Shown one piece after another: positions 1 to 7,661 of a stretch of 11,872 nt of DNA (positions within the stretch are counted from its first letter, which is position 1; every line of letters starts with the position of its first letter). Below the pieces are notes generated by a model. The model searched no databases, had not been told where the DNA came from, and was given only the letters and a program-made list of their open reading frames with translations. Source of the stretch: Anaerolineaceae bacterium UBA4775 (GTDB lineage Bacteria > Chloroflexota > Anaerolineae > Anaerolineales > Anaerolineaceae); the NCBI GenBank assembly GCA_002403205.1, contig DHHJ01000009.1:1-11872 (forward strand), in the 5' to 3' direction. The position numbers and the translations under genes were made by a program.

Positions 1-1
1 G

Positions 2-73
2 CTTGCTGCGGGGAGGTTTCATTTTGATATTTGGGCACAGACATCCATTTATTTTGATCTGAATCAACTGTAA
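2..73 (+). CDS. C-terminal end of an unidentified upstream gene (partial)
   Basis: The frame starting at base 2 is open from the window edge to a TAA at 71-73 and encodes 23 residues ending FDIWAQTSIYFDLNQL. Its composition looks protein-like, with mixed hydrophobic, aromatic and polar residues. The TAA overlaps the AAGGGAGG ribosome binding site of the next gene, a common arrangement inside operons. I do not recognise the family from so short a tail. If real, it is probably cotranscribed with the aldolase gene and may share its pathway. The alternative is that these bases are simply an intergenic leader. Confidence 0.5.
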   Translation, partial: LAAGRFHFDIWAQTSIYFDLNQL

Positions 74-83
74 GGGAGGCCTT

Positions 84-1049
84 ATGTCTCTTGGAATCGG
101 TAAGCGGCGTTGTTTGACTGCATGTTCTACCATGCAAGGCGTGTTTGCCATCCTCGCGCTCGATCAGCGTGGCAGCCTGCGTAAAGCGATCAACCCGGAA
201 GACCCGGAAGGGGTCACCTATGAAACACTGGTGAAATTCAAGCAGCATGTCATCTCCCGGTTGGCGCCGGAGACGAGCGCAGTCCTGCTCGACCCGGAAT
301 ATGGCACTGCTCAAAACATCCTGGCTGACACCATTCCCGGCTCTGTGGGCCACATTGTCGCCCTCGAGGAGACAGGATACGCAGGTGAGCCGTATGCGCG
401 CATGAGCGAGATTTTGCAGGGGTGGAGCGTTGAAAAAGCACAAAAATTGGGCGCAAGCGGGGTAAAAATGTTGGTTTACTATCACCCTGAGTCGGACCTT
501 GCTGAACAGCAGCGTGAATTGATCCTCGAGGTTGCAGAGACCTGCCGGGTGCACGACCTGGCATTTTTCCTGGAGCCGATCGTCCATGGGATTGACCCGG
601 AAAACCCCAAGCTTTCTCCCGATGAACGCAGGGAGACGATCATCGAAACCGCGCGCATTCTCAGCCAGACAGGCGCAGACATTCTGAAAGTTGAGTTCCC
701 TGTTGATGTGAACGCCCAGCCCGATCAGGCTGTGTGGTATGAAGCCTGCCAGGAGCTCACGGAAGCCTGTGCCATTCCCTGGGTGTTGCTTTCCGCAGGG
801 GTGGACTACCCCTTGTATCTCAAACAGGTGGTGACGGCTTGTTCAGCCGGGGCCAGCGGTATTATGGTCGGACGAGCGGTGTGGAAAGAGGCTGTTGGGC
901 TCAGCGTGGATGCACGCGAGCGCTTCTTGCGCGAGACAGCCATTGAGCGGTTTATCAAATTGCGCTCAGTCGTGGATGGACTGGCTATGCCGTGGAAGAC
1001 CTACTATCCGGAATCCACGGTCCCGGAATTTTGGTATCAATCCTATTGA
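84..1049 (+). CDS. Class I aldolase of the LacD/YihT family (tagatose-1,6-bisphosphate aldolase-like)
   Basis: This 321-residue protein has the length and layout of LacD, a Schiff-base TIM-barrel aldolase that splits tagatose 1,6-bisphosphate into dihydroxyacetone phosphate and glyceraldehyde 3-phosphate in the cytoplasm. Visible motifs are ALDQRGSLRK near residues 25-34, FFLEP at 161-165 with a candidate catalytic Glu164, LKVEFPVD at 201-208 with the candidate Schiff-base Lys202, and the phosphate-binding end of the barrel, GASGIMVGRAVWKEA, at 256-270. The start is well set by AAGGGAGG at 72-79, four bases before ATG. The same superfamily includes YihT, the sulfofructose-phosphate aldolase of sulfoquinovose breakdown, so the substrate cannot be fixed from sequence alone. 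No lactose, tagatose or sulfosugar genes are visible in the window. The gene is convergent with ruvA, with only 41 bases between them and no convincing terminator. Confidence 0.85.
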   Translation: MSLGIGKRRCLTACSTMQGVFAILALDQRGSLRKAINPEDPEGVTYETLVKFKQHVISRLAPETSAVLLDPEYGTAQNILADTIPGSVGHIVALEETGYAGEPYARMSEILQGWSVEKAQKLGASGVKMLVYYHPESDLAEQQRELILEVAETCRVHDLAFFLEPIVHGIDPENPKLSPDERRETIIETARILSQTGADILKVEFPVDVNAQPDQAVWYEACQELTEACAIPWVLLSAGVDYPLYLKQVVTACSAGASGIMVGRAVWKEAVGLSVDARERFLRETAIERFIKLRSVVDGLAMPWKTYYPESTVPEFWYQSY

Positions 1050-1090
1050 TCGATTGACCCCCACAAATTATGGTTTGGGCTCTTCTGCCT

Positions 1091-1669
1091 TTAGCTGAAA
1101 TATTGCAGGGCTTTGCGCAGACGCGTCTCTGCGTCGGCTGCGTGTTCATCTCTTGAAAGCGATTGCAGGGCGGTTTGGGCTTCCACGATCGAATAGCCGA
1201 GGGCGGTGAGTGCTTCGATCACCTCAGCATCGATCTCGTCCATTCTCGCAACGGCTCCCAGCGGCTCGAGGGGCTGGATTTTGCCCTGCAAGTCGAGGAT
1301 GATCTTTTGGGCCGTCTTTTTGCCGATGCCGGGCACATTGGCGAAGATCTCCGGTTGGTCGCCGGTGATAGCCCGCCGGATGGTTTCAGGCGTCAGGGCA
1401 GTCAGGGTGGCCAATGCGATTTTCGGCCCGATGCCTCCCACACCGATCAGATTGACAAACAGGTCCCGCTCTTCAAGGGTTTCAAACCCGTAGAGGGTGA
1501 GCTGATCCTCCCTCACGACCAGGTAGGTGTGAAAAGCGCGTTTATCCCCCGGCTTGCAGGCAAGGCAGGTGCCTTCTGGGAGATTGAGCAGCAACCCCAC
1601 ACCGCCAACCATGATGACGATCTGACCTTCCAGTACCTGTGTGATTTCTCCGCTTATGCTGGCAATCAT
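1091..1669 (-). CDS. ruvA: Holliday junction branch-migration protein RuvA
   Basis: RuvA binds four-way DNA junctions as a tetramer and loads the RuvB motor; the complex drives branch migration and guides RuvC cutting. The 192 residues are close to the usual length of about 200. The N-terminal OB-fold domain (1-62) ends in the conserved VREDQLTLYGF. Two helix-hairpin-helix motifs follow, GVGGIGPKIAL at 76-86 and VPGIGKKTA at 112-120. After a flexible linker rich in acidic residues (about 131-147) comes the small RuvB-binding domain III (148-192), with EALTALGYS. The start ATG overlaps the stop of the upstream methyltransferase gene as ATGA (1666-1669), which implies translational coupling. 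It is the last gene of the yebC-ruvC operon; ruvB does not follow, because the next gene to the left is on the opposite strand. Confidence 0.96.
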   Translation of the reverse strand: MIASISGEITQVLEGQIVIMVGGVGLLLNLPEGTCLACKPGDKRAFHTYLVVREDQLTLYGFETLEERDLFVNLIGVGGIGPKIALATLTALTPETIRRAITGDQPEIFANVPGIGKKTAQKIILDLQGKIQPLEPLGAVARMDEIDAEVIEALTALGYSIVEAQTALQSLSRDEHAADAETRLRKALQYFS

Positions 1670-2478
1670 GACTGTATTGTATCAAGTTTTCGAGATTGAT
1701 TGAAGACCTCGTACAGGACCAGGCTGGTGGCAATGGCCAGGTTGAGAGAATCGGCCCGCCCCTGCATGGGGATGCGCACCAGGCTATCGCAAGCAGCAGT
1801 CATTACGTCTGGCAGGCCATGGCGTTCACTGCCCATCAAGAGCACCAGGGGTGTGGTGTACGTAACAGCCTGGTAATCGGTCTCTGCACGGTCGGATGTG
1901 CCGACCAGGCGAACCTTATTGGTGTTACGCCAGGTGAGGAAAGCATCCCATTCCGTCTTCACCAGTGAGAGCGTGAAAATTGAACCCATACTGGCTTTGA
2001 CTGCTGAGGGGTCATACGGGTCGGTTGAGTGACCGAGTAAGATCACGCCACGGCAGCCAACGGCATCGGCGGTGCGCATGATCGTACCGAGGTTGCCTGG
2101 GTCGGCCACCTGGTCGAGTGCGACCCACAGGTCACCAGGTGCGGTGTTAAGCGAGTCAAGGGCATCCCAGCGTTGACGCACAACCGCGCCGATCCCTTGG
2201 GGGCCTTGTTTGTGGGCAAATTTTGTGTAAATCTCCTGGCTGACCTCAATGATCTCAACGCCTTCTACCGCAGGATGCGCCAGAAGGGATTGACCAAAAT
2301 CACTCACCAGCAACTCGGGCGAGATCACCAGGCTTTGAATCGGCGCGCCGGTTTGAACAGCCTCGCCCACGGTGCGCAGGCCCTCGATAAAAAACTCACC
2401 GGTTTCCTGGCGGTATTTTTTATCCTCGAGTTTGCGGATCGCTTTGACCTTGGGATTGGCAAAACTGGTGATGATCAT
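1666..2478 (-). CDS. TrmH/SpoU-family RNA 2'-O-ribose methyltransferase
   Basis: This 270-residue SPOUT-class enzyme should use S-adenosylmethionine to methylate a ribose 2'-OH in rRNA or tRNA. An N-terminal substrate-binding domain of L30e type is seen at about 1-105 (GEFFIEGLRTVGEAV at 27-41). The knotted catalytic domain follows with all three SpoU motifs: motif 1 DQVADPGNLGTIMRTADA at 122-139 with the catalytic-type Asn129 and Arg135, motif 2 LLMGSERHGL at 213-222, and motif 3 VRIPMQGRADSLNLAIATS at 234-252 with the SLN trio at 244-246. It lies between ruvC and ruvA, with ATGA overlaps at both ends (2475-2478 and 1666-1669). The exact target nucleotide cannot be told from sequence; 23S rRNA is a reasonable guess from the RlmB/TsnR relatives. 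Confidence 0.92.
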   Translation of the reverse strand: MIITSFANPKVKAIRKLEDKKYRQETGEFFIEGLRTVGEAVQTGAPIQSLVISPELLVSDFGQSLLAHPAVEGVEIIEVSQEIYTKFAHKQGPQGIGAVVRQRWDALDSLNTAPGDLWVALDQVADPGNLGTIMRTADAVGCRGVILLGHSTDPYDPSAVKASMGSIFTLSLVKTEWDAFLTWRNTNKVRLVGTSDRAETDYQAVTYTTPLVLLMGSERHGLPDVMTAACDSLVRIPMQGRADSLNLAIATSLVLYEVFNQSRKLDTIQS

Positions 2479-2981
2479 TGCTCTGGAGAAGTGTGGATGC
2501 GATCCGTAAAGGATTGGTGATGGATATGGCAGATGGCTACAGCCAGGGCATCGGCGGCATCATCGGGTTTGGGCAGTGTATCGAGATGCAGCAGGGTCTG
2601 CACCATACGCTGCACCTGTTGTTTGTCGGCGCTCCCGTAACCACATACAGTCTGTTTGACTTCGTTGGGATTGTATTCGTAAATCGCCAAGCCAGCCTGG
2701 GCCAGGGTTAACAGCACCACACCGCGGGCCTGTCCCACGGAGAGGGCTGTTTTAACATTCTTCTGGAAATACAACTTCTCAACCGCAGCAAATTCGGGTT
2801 GGTGAGCCATGATGAGCTCGGTCAGCTGGTCAAAAATGACCCTGAGTCGGTCTGCATCGGGTAAGCCGGCCGCGCTGATGATGACCCCATAATCCACACA
2901 GGTGTATTGATCATAGCCATCCGCACGAATCACGCCATAACCCGTTGTCGCCAGCCCGGGGTCAATTCCTAAGACAAGCAT
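2475..2981 (-). CDS. ruvC: Crossover junction endodeoxyribonuclease RuvC
   Basis: RuvC is the dimeric Mg-dependent resolvase that nicks Holliday junctions symmetrically. The 168-residue length is typical. The four acidic active-site residues of the RNase H-like fold are visible: Asp7 in GIDPGLATTGYGV, Glu68 in AVEKLYFQKN, and Asp141 and Asp144 in PDDAADALAVAICH. The motif QARGVVLLTLAQ (84-95) and YNPNEVKQTVCGYGSADKQQ (103-122) are the other usual RuvC blocks. The gene begins six bases after the yebC stop and overlaps the downstream methyltransferase gene by four bases, so it sits in the middle of a coupled operon. The Shine-Dalgarno before its ATG is weak, which fits reinitiation from yebC. 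Confidence 0.97.
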   Translation of the reverse strand: MLVLGIDPGLATTGYGVIRADGYDQYTCVDYGVIISAAGLPDADRLRVIFDQLTELIMAHQPEFAAVEKLYFQKNVKTALSVGQARGVVLLTLAQAGLAIYEYNPNEVKQTVCGYGSADKQQVQRMVQTLLHLDTLPKPDDAADALAVAICHIHHQSFTDRIHTSPEQ

Positions 2982-2987
2982 TTCGCT

Positions 2988-3743
2988 TTAATTGTTTTCC
3001 AACACCTGGATGGCTTCCTCAGTGATATCCAGGTTTGAATAAATATTCTGGACGTCATCAAGCTCTTCGAGGTCTTCGATGGTTTTCATCACCTTGATCG
3101 TTTTTTCGGTGTCCAGCGCGATTTCCTGTTTTGGTAAGTAGCGGATACCCGATTCCTCAGGTGTGATGTTCGCTTTGGTCAGGTGATCTGCTATGGTCTT
3201 GAACGTGCTGGGTGAGCCAAAGATCTCAATCAGGTCATCATCTTGCTGAATGTCATCGGCGCCGGCTTCAAGAGCCAGTTCGAAGATGGTGTCAAAATCA
3301 TAGCTTTTGCTGGGCAGGGCAAAGTAAGTCATGCGGTCAAACTGCCAGCTGACGGACCCGGGATCGCCCATGCCGCCGCCTGCCTTACTGAGGATGTGCC
3401 GGAGCTCGGCCACAGTTCGGTTGCGGTTTTCGGTGACACATTCGATCATGAGGGCCACGCCATGAGGTGCATAGCCTTCGTAGAGGATCTCTTCGAAATT
3501 GGCACTGTCTTTGTCCTCACCCGTGCCGCGCTTGATGGCCCGGTCGATACTGTCTTTGGGCATGTTGGCCGCTTTGGCTTTGTCGATAGCCAACCCCAGG
3601 CGGACGTTCATGTTGGGGTCTCCCCCGCCCTCGCGGGCAGCGATCACAATTTCCCGGGCTATGCGGGTGAAAATCTTGCCTTTTTTCGCATCGGCGGCGC
3701 TTTTTTTCCGTTTAATGGTTGCCCAGTGTGAATGTCCTGACAT
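2988..3743 (-). CDS. yebC: YebC/PmpR-family protein
   Basis: The family is abundant in bacteria. Members were long described as DNA-binding transcriptional regulators (PmpR), and some have more recently been described as translation factors acting on difficult proline-rich stretches. The 251 residues match the family length. Signature segments are MSGHSHWATIKRKK at 1-14, KKGKIFTRIAREI at 20-32, GGGDPNMNVRL at 39-49, KAKAANMPKDSIDRAIKRG at 55-73, YEGYAPHGVALMIE at 88-101 and ENRNRTVAELRHILSKAGG at 105-123. The start is fixed by a strong AGGAGGT at 3751-3757, seven bases before ATG. It is the first gene of the operon ending in ruvA; yebC next to ruvC is a widely conserved neighbourhood. Confidence 0.96.
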   Translation of the reverse strand: MSGHSHWATIKRKKSAADAKKGKIFTRIAREIVIAAREGGGDPNMNVRLGLAIDKAKAANMPKDSIDRAIKRGTGEDKDSANFEEILYEGYAPHGVALMIECVTENRNRTVAELRHILSKAGGGMGDPGSVSWQFDRMTYFALPSKSYDFDTIFELALEAGADDIQQDDDLIEIFGSPSTFKTIADHLTKANITPEESGIRYLPKQEIALDTEKTIKVMKTIEDLEELDDVQNIYSNLDITEEAIQVLENN

Positions 3744-3799
3744 TAAAAGGACCTCCTAATAAATCAAAGTGGTTTATAGTAAATAAGAATTACCGCATG

Positions 3800-3827
3800 A
3801 TTATACCATTTTCACGCCATTTGTGAG
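3800..3827 (-). promoter_or_regulatory. Sigma-70-type extended -10 promoter of the yebC-ruvC-methyltransferase-ruvA operon
   Basis: On the minus strand the -10 box is a perfect TATAAT (3800-3805), preceded by TGG so that it forms an extended TGnTATAAT. A -35 box CTCACA (3822-3827) matches TTGACA at four of six positions, with a 16-base spacer. Transcription would start near 3793 and give a leader of about 50 bases before the yebC ATG. The 140-base gap between mrfB and yebC therefore separates two transcription units. Confidence 0.7.
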
Positions 3828-3883
3828 GCTTTCGGTACACCTTCAGGCGTGTGGACAGCGGTCCATGGAAGCATAGTGCTGTG

Positions 3884-5119
3884 TTAGCGGTTGGTTAATT
3901 TCCGATTGAGCCGTTCCAACCGGTGATTGAAACTGGCGAGCCATTGTTGGTACATATAGGGTGGGAGGTGGAGGTGCTCAAGGGTGGCGATCGCCTGTGA
4001 AGTGTAAGTGTGGGCGGCGGGCAGGTCTGCGGCGTGGTGTTCGTAATACTTTGCCAGTTCTTCAAAAGCATATAAATGGCCGGCCTGGGCGGCTTGTTTC
4101 CACAAAGTGATAGCCGATTCCCAATCGCCAGAACGCTTGAGCAAGAACGAGAATCGCTCCAGGGTGTCCCAATAGAGGTCGGAGGACAAATTTTCTTGCA
4201 GGGCGCTCCGGTAGAGGGCGACTGCCTGGGCTGTGTCACCCATAGCTTCGAAAAAGCGGGCCAGGGCAGCAGTATCTTCGGGATGTGCGATTTCGTCTGA
4301 GTGAGGTTCGTTCAGCAGGAAGGCCATGTGGCTGAACAGCCCGGCAAGGCTGAGGATGTCGATGGCGTTGTGATAGAAAACCCCTGCCAAGGGGCGCGCA
4401 TCCTTGGTTTTAAGGTACTCAAAGTATATCTCCGGGATCAGATAGCCTGGTACCTCCTGCTCATCCCTGACCACGCCTAAAATGCGGTTTTCCACCGTTC
4501 CCAAGGTGCGACTTTCGAGCCTGTTCCGCCAAAGTCGGCGCGCAAGGGGTAACAGATCGAAATGGTCGATCTCTTCAAAGGGACTGGATAACCCTGAAAG
4601 GATGTAGCGCGTATTGAGCAAGGGGATATCAAAAGCTTTGCCGTTGTATGTGACAACCGCCTGCATGCCGTCGGTGAACTCCGCCAGCCCTGCCAGCAAG
4701 GCTGGTTCCTCGCCGGGATGGCGCATGAAGAACTGCGCTAACCGAAACCCATCCTCAGTGAAACGGCCCACACCGACTTCGAAGGCATAGGTGCCTGTGC
4801 CGCCAGCCAATCCGCTGGTTTCGGTATCGAGGAAGATCAGGTCACCAAGGTCAGCCTTGGTGAGGGGATTGGCATTGGCCCACTCGCACAGGGGATAGAT
4901 GGAGTGCGCCGGCCAGATCGGCTGGTTGCCGTGCAAATGGTCTTTGGTGTAGTGCTCTTCGTGGCAGAACACCTGCCCGTAGATCACATCCCAGAATTGC
5001 CCCTCGACGACGGCATCAATCGGATACTTTTTTACATGCGGCTGGCTGGGGCGCTTGTCTTTACCCAGTTCGACACCCAGGGATTTCAGTTGCTTTGAGA
5101 GGGATTCCCAATCAGTCAT
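3884..5119 (-). CDS. mrfB: MrfB/YprB-type DEDD exonuclease with C-terminal TPRs
   Basis: This 411-residue protein matches Bacillus YprB/MrfB, a metal-dependent 3'-5' exonuclease that works with the MrfA helicase in repair of mitomycin C lesions. The RNase H-like nuclease domain covers about 90-270: Exo I FLDTETSGLAGGTGTYAFEV at 96-115 (Asp98, Glu100), Exo II VTYNGKAFDIPLLNTRY at 156-172 (Asn159, Asp164), a DLLPLARRLWRNRLESRTL block at 188-206, and Exo III YHNAIDILSLAGL at 249-261 with His250-x3-Asp254. All acidic metal ligands are present. Residues from about 283 to 380 form three tetratricopeptide-like helical pairs. The start codon lies inside the end of the helicase gene (8-base overlap at 5112-5119), so the two products are translationally coupled and probably act as partners. 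The activity of this particular protein is inferred. Confidence 0.9.
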   Translation of the reverse strand: MTDWESLSKQLKSLGVELGKDKRPSQPHVKKYPIDAVVEGQFWDVIYGQVFCHEEHYTKDHLHGNQPIWPAHSIYPLCEWANANPLTKADLGDLIFLDTETSGLAGGTGTYAFEVGVGRFTEDGFRLAQFFMRHPGEEPALLAGLAEFTDGMQAVVTYNGKAFDIPLLNTRYILSGLSSPFEEIDHFDLLPLARRLWRNRLESRTLGTVENRILGVVRDEQEVPGYLIPEIYFEYLKTKDARPLAGVFYHNAIDILSLAGLFSHMAFLLNEPHSDEIAHPEDTAALARFFEAMGDTAQAVALYRSALQENLSSDLYWDTLERFSFLLKRSGDWESAITLWKQAAQAGHLYAFEELAKYYEHHAADLPAAHTYTSQAIATLEHLHLPPYMYQQWLASFNHRLERLNRKLTNR

Positions 5120-7634
5120 TGCCAGTCAGTACCTTAAAGATTGCCAGGGCTTCTGTTTTTCCACCGGAGCCTTCTTCACCGATAGGACCCACACAAGAAG
5201 GGCAGCCGTCTTCACACTCACATTTTAAAACCGTTTCGTACGCTCCGTAAAGCAGGTCCTGATGATTTTCGTATAGATTTTCCGACAAGCCCAACCCGCC
5301 CGGGATGGTGTCGAACAAGACCACGGTGGGCTGTCCGTCGCCCAGGGTTGTGTTGGGGTCGTAATGCACACCGATATCCTCGCCATCACACATGACCAGC
5401 AAGGGGGCCAGGTTGTGCAGCAGGTAGCTGATCCCCGTCATCCCGCTGCGAATTCTAACGCGGGTTTCTGCTTGACGATGGCAGGAGGGACATAGCGTGA
5501 TCAGGTTCTGGATCTGGTTGGCAGCCTCATGGCTGGTGAAGCTGCGGAAGGGCTGGATGTGATGAACATGCAAGGGCTGGGCTGAACCAGTGTATCCGCA
5601 CACCTGGCAGCGTTCCCCATCGCGCCGGATGACACGTTGACGGAGGGTATCCCAGCCGGGTCCGTAATCGTTGGCCGCATCCTGCCACAGCATTTGCGCC
5701 TTCAATTGCTCCACGGTGGAATCAGACAGGGAGATCCAGTACCCCACCGTGTTGAGGAGCGTGGGCGGCAGATTGACTTCACCGCCGCCCAAGAATTCCT
5801 GGGTGAACCAGCGGATCTTGCGATAACTTTTCACCTGGGAAGTGACCAGGATTTCACCGAGAAATTTGGTCGCGCCAGGGACGCGGGCATGTTTCCTGAG
5901 GGACTGTTCTTCCACCTGGGTTTGCGTGCCGGCCTGGGTGTAATAATCGACTGCGGTAGGGCGCAGATAGGCTGCCCCGGCCTCCAGGTCAAGGTCTTCA
6001 ACCAGGTAGGAAGTGCCTTCGTGCAGGTAAATGGCTTCCGGGTGGACCATCCAATGGGCACTGAGGAGATCAACCTGGCCGATGGTTTCACGGGTATGGC
6101 CGTCGGTGCGGATCAGGGTGATGTTGTCAGGGGTGGCATTCCTCAGGGAGATGCCCCCAGCCGGGTACTGATCAGCCATCCAGAAATAGCGCTCTCCCTG
6201 TTGGTGCAGCTCTCCGCTTTGGGCCAGCAAGGTCAGAAAGGCCCTCAACCTGTCAGCAGGGATGGCGCCGAAGCCCTCCTCCGAAGAAAAGGGCAGTTCG
6301 AAGGCCGCACAGCGGATATGGCCCAGGAGGATCAGCAGGTTATTAGGCTCGATCAGTGCGTGTTCAGGTGTGCGTTCGAAAAAGTATTCCGGATGGCGGG
6401 CCAGGTATTGATCCATGGCGTTAGGACCGGTCACCAGGACGGCCAGTGACGGGGCTTGTTTTCTACCGGCACGGCCCGATTGCTGAAGCGTCGCTGCAAT
6501 GCTGCCCGGGTATCCGATCAGCACCGCTGCATCCATGCCGCCGATGTCGATGCCCAATTCCAGGGCGTTGGTTGCAACCACAGCTTTGACCTCGCCCCTG
6601 CGCAGACCTTCTTCAATGGCACGGCGCTCCTGGGGCAAGTAGCCGCTGCGGTAGCCCCGCACCTGGTTGGGGTTGGTGAGGACGTCCTGCTGGCGCAGGT
6701 AGGTTAGCAGCAGCTCAACTCCGCGCCGGGTGCGTCCGAAAATGATGGTCTGAATGTTCTCAGCGAGCAGCTCACCGGCCAGCTGGGTACCTTCCAGCAG
6801 CGAACTGCGTCGGATGCCTAATTTTCTGTCGATGAAGGGCGGGTTGTAGATCAGGAAATGGCGCTCACCATGTGGAGAGCCGTCAGCATCGATCAGGCTG
6901 ACGGGTTTTTCAATCAAACGCTCCGCCAGGGTTTGTGGGTTGGCAATGGTAGCGGAGGTGAGGATGAACTGGGGCTGGCTGCCGTAGAAGCGGCATACCC
7001 GTTTAAGGCGCCGGATCACGTTGGCGACATGGGACCCGAAGATGCCCCGGTAGGCGTGCATTTCATCGATGATGATGAAGCGCAGGTCGGTGAAGAAGGC
7101 CTTCCAGCCCGTGTGATGGGGCAGAATGCCGGTGTGGAGCATGTCTGGGTTGGTGAGAATGATAGCCGATTCTCTGCGCAAGGTAGATCGCGAGTGTTGG
7201 GGTGCGTCGCCATCGTAAATATTGGCCTGGATAAGGCCTGGATGGCCCAGGTTGTTGAGGGTTTCCCTTAAGCTGGCGAGTTGATCCTGTGCGAGGGCTT
7301 TGGTTGGGAAGATATACAAAGCTTTACCCTCAGGCTGTTTGATGAGGCTGTCGATCACCGGGAGGTTGTAGCACAGGGTTTTTCCGCTGGCCGTGCCTGA
7401 GATGACGGCGATATTCTCGCCCTGCGCCACTTTTTCATAGGCAAGGGCCTGATGGCGGTAGAGCGCTGAGATGCCCTGAGCCTTCAGTTGAGACCTGAGT
7501 TCGCTGGCAAGCTCAGCAGGAAAGGGGCTGATATCAGCGGTCTTAGGGGCCAGCACGCGCCATTCCACCACATTTTCAGCAATTGTGGGGTGGCTACGCC
7601 AGCGATTCAGAAGGGTCTTGATCTTGTTGTGCAT
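5112..7634 (-). CDS. mrfA: MrfA/YprA-like superfamily 2 helicase with an HNH domain embedded in its DUF1998/MZB zinc domain
   Basis: This 840-residue protein is an ATP-dependent DNA helicase of the YprA/MrfA/Hrq1 group. RecA-like domain 1 carries LYRHQALAYE at 58-67, Walker A SGTASGKT at 79-86, DEMH at 190-193 and TSATI at 226-230. Domain 2 carries VVATNALELGIDIGGMD at 352-368 and the arginine-finger motif QQSGRAGR at 384-391. The C-terminal DUF1998/MZB domain (about 600-815) ends with the zinc cysteines Cys805, 807, 811 and 814 after GGLGLSE. Within that domain, at about 655-725, a complete HNH module interrupts the fold: Cys676-x2-Cys679, HVHHIQPF at 689-696, Asn710, and LCPSCHR at 714-720. 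Bacillus MrfA is about 750 residues by my recollection, so the extra length matches the insert. The frame is continuous throughout, which argues against an assembly artefact. The gene heads an operon with mrfB. Confidence 0.92.
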   Translation of the reverse strand: MHNKIKTLLNRWRSHPTIAENVVEWRVLAPKTADISPFPAELASELRSQLKAQGISALYRHQALAYEKVAQGENIAVISGTASGKTLCYNLPVIDSLIKQPEGKALYIFPTKALAQDQLASLRETLNNLGHPGLIQANIYDGDAPQHSRSTLRRESAIILTNPDMLHTGILPHHTGWKAFFTDLRFIIIDEMHAYRGIFGSHVANVIRRLKRVCRFYGSQPQFILTSATIANPQTLAERLIEKPVSLIDADGSPHGERHFLIYNPPFIDRKLGIRRSSLLEGTQLAGELLAENIQTIIFGRTRRGVELLLTYLRQQDVLTNPNQVRGYRSGYLPQERRAIEEGLRRGEVKAVVATNALELGIDIGGMDAAVLIGYPGSIAATLQQSGRAGRKQAPSLAVLVTGPNAMDQYLARHPEYFFERTPEHALIEPNNLLILLGHIRCAAFELPFSSEEGFGAIPADRLRAFLTLLAQSGELHQQGERYFWMADQYPAGGISLRNATPDNITLIRTDGHTRETIGQVDLLSAHWMVHPEAIYLHEGTSYLVEDLDLEAGAAYLRPTAVDYYTQAGTQTQVEEQSLRKHARVPGATKFLGEILVTSQVKSYRKIRWFTQEFLGGGEVNLPPTLLNTVGYWISLSDSTVEQLKAQMLWQDAANDYGPGWDTLRQRVIRRDGERCQVCGYTGSAQPLHVHHIQPFRSFTSHEAANQIQNLITLCPSCHRQAETRVRIRSGMTGISYLLHNLAPLLVMCDGEDIGVHYDPNTTLGDGQPTVVLFDTIPGGLGLSENLYENHQDLLYGAYETVLKCECEDGCPSCVGPIGEEGSGGKTEALAIFKVLTGND

Positions 7635-7661
7635 CTGATTCTTCGAATTTTTGTTTTATAT

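Noticed and set aside
1050..1090. Possible bidirectional terminator between the aldolase gene and ruvA
   Set aside because: Only an imperfect CCCA...TGGG pairing with a bulge can be drawn, and no T-run follows on either strand.
1163..1699. + strand open frame of 178 codons opposite ruvA
   Set aside because: It is fully antisense to ruvA, which has complete family motifs. The antisense protein shows no family features.
3852..3865. Hairpin TGGAC-AGCG-GTCCA downstream of mrfB
   Set aside because: The stem is only five pairs and no U-run follows on the minus strand, so it does not meet the look of an intrinsic terminator; it may be chance.
5460..5672. HNH segment as a separate homing-type gene inserted into the helicase gene
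   Set aside because: The helicase frame runs straight through with no stop, start signal or repeat borders, so it reads as an in-frame domain and not as an independent mobile gene.
5637..6449. Long + strand open frame (270 codons) antisense to mrfA
   Set aside because: It lies wholly inside the well-supported helicase gene, its product has no recognisable motif, and it is an expected by-product of codon use on the other strand.
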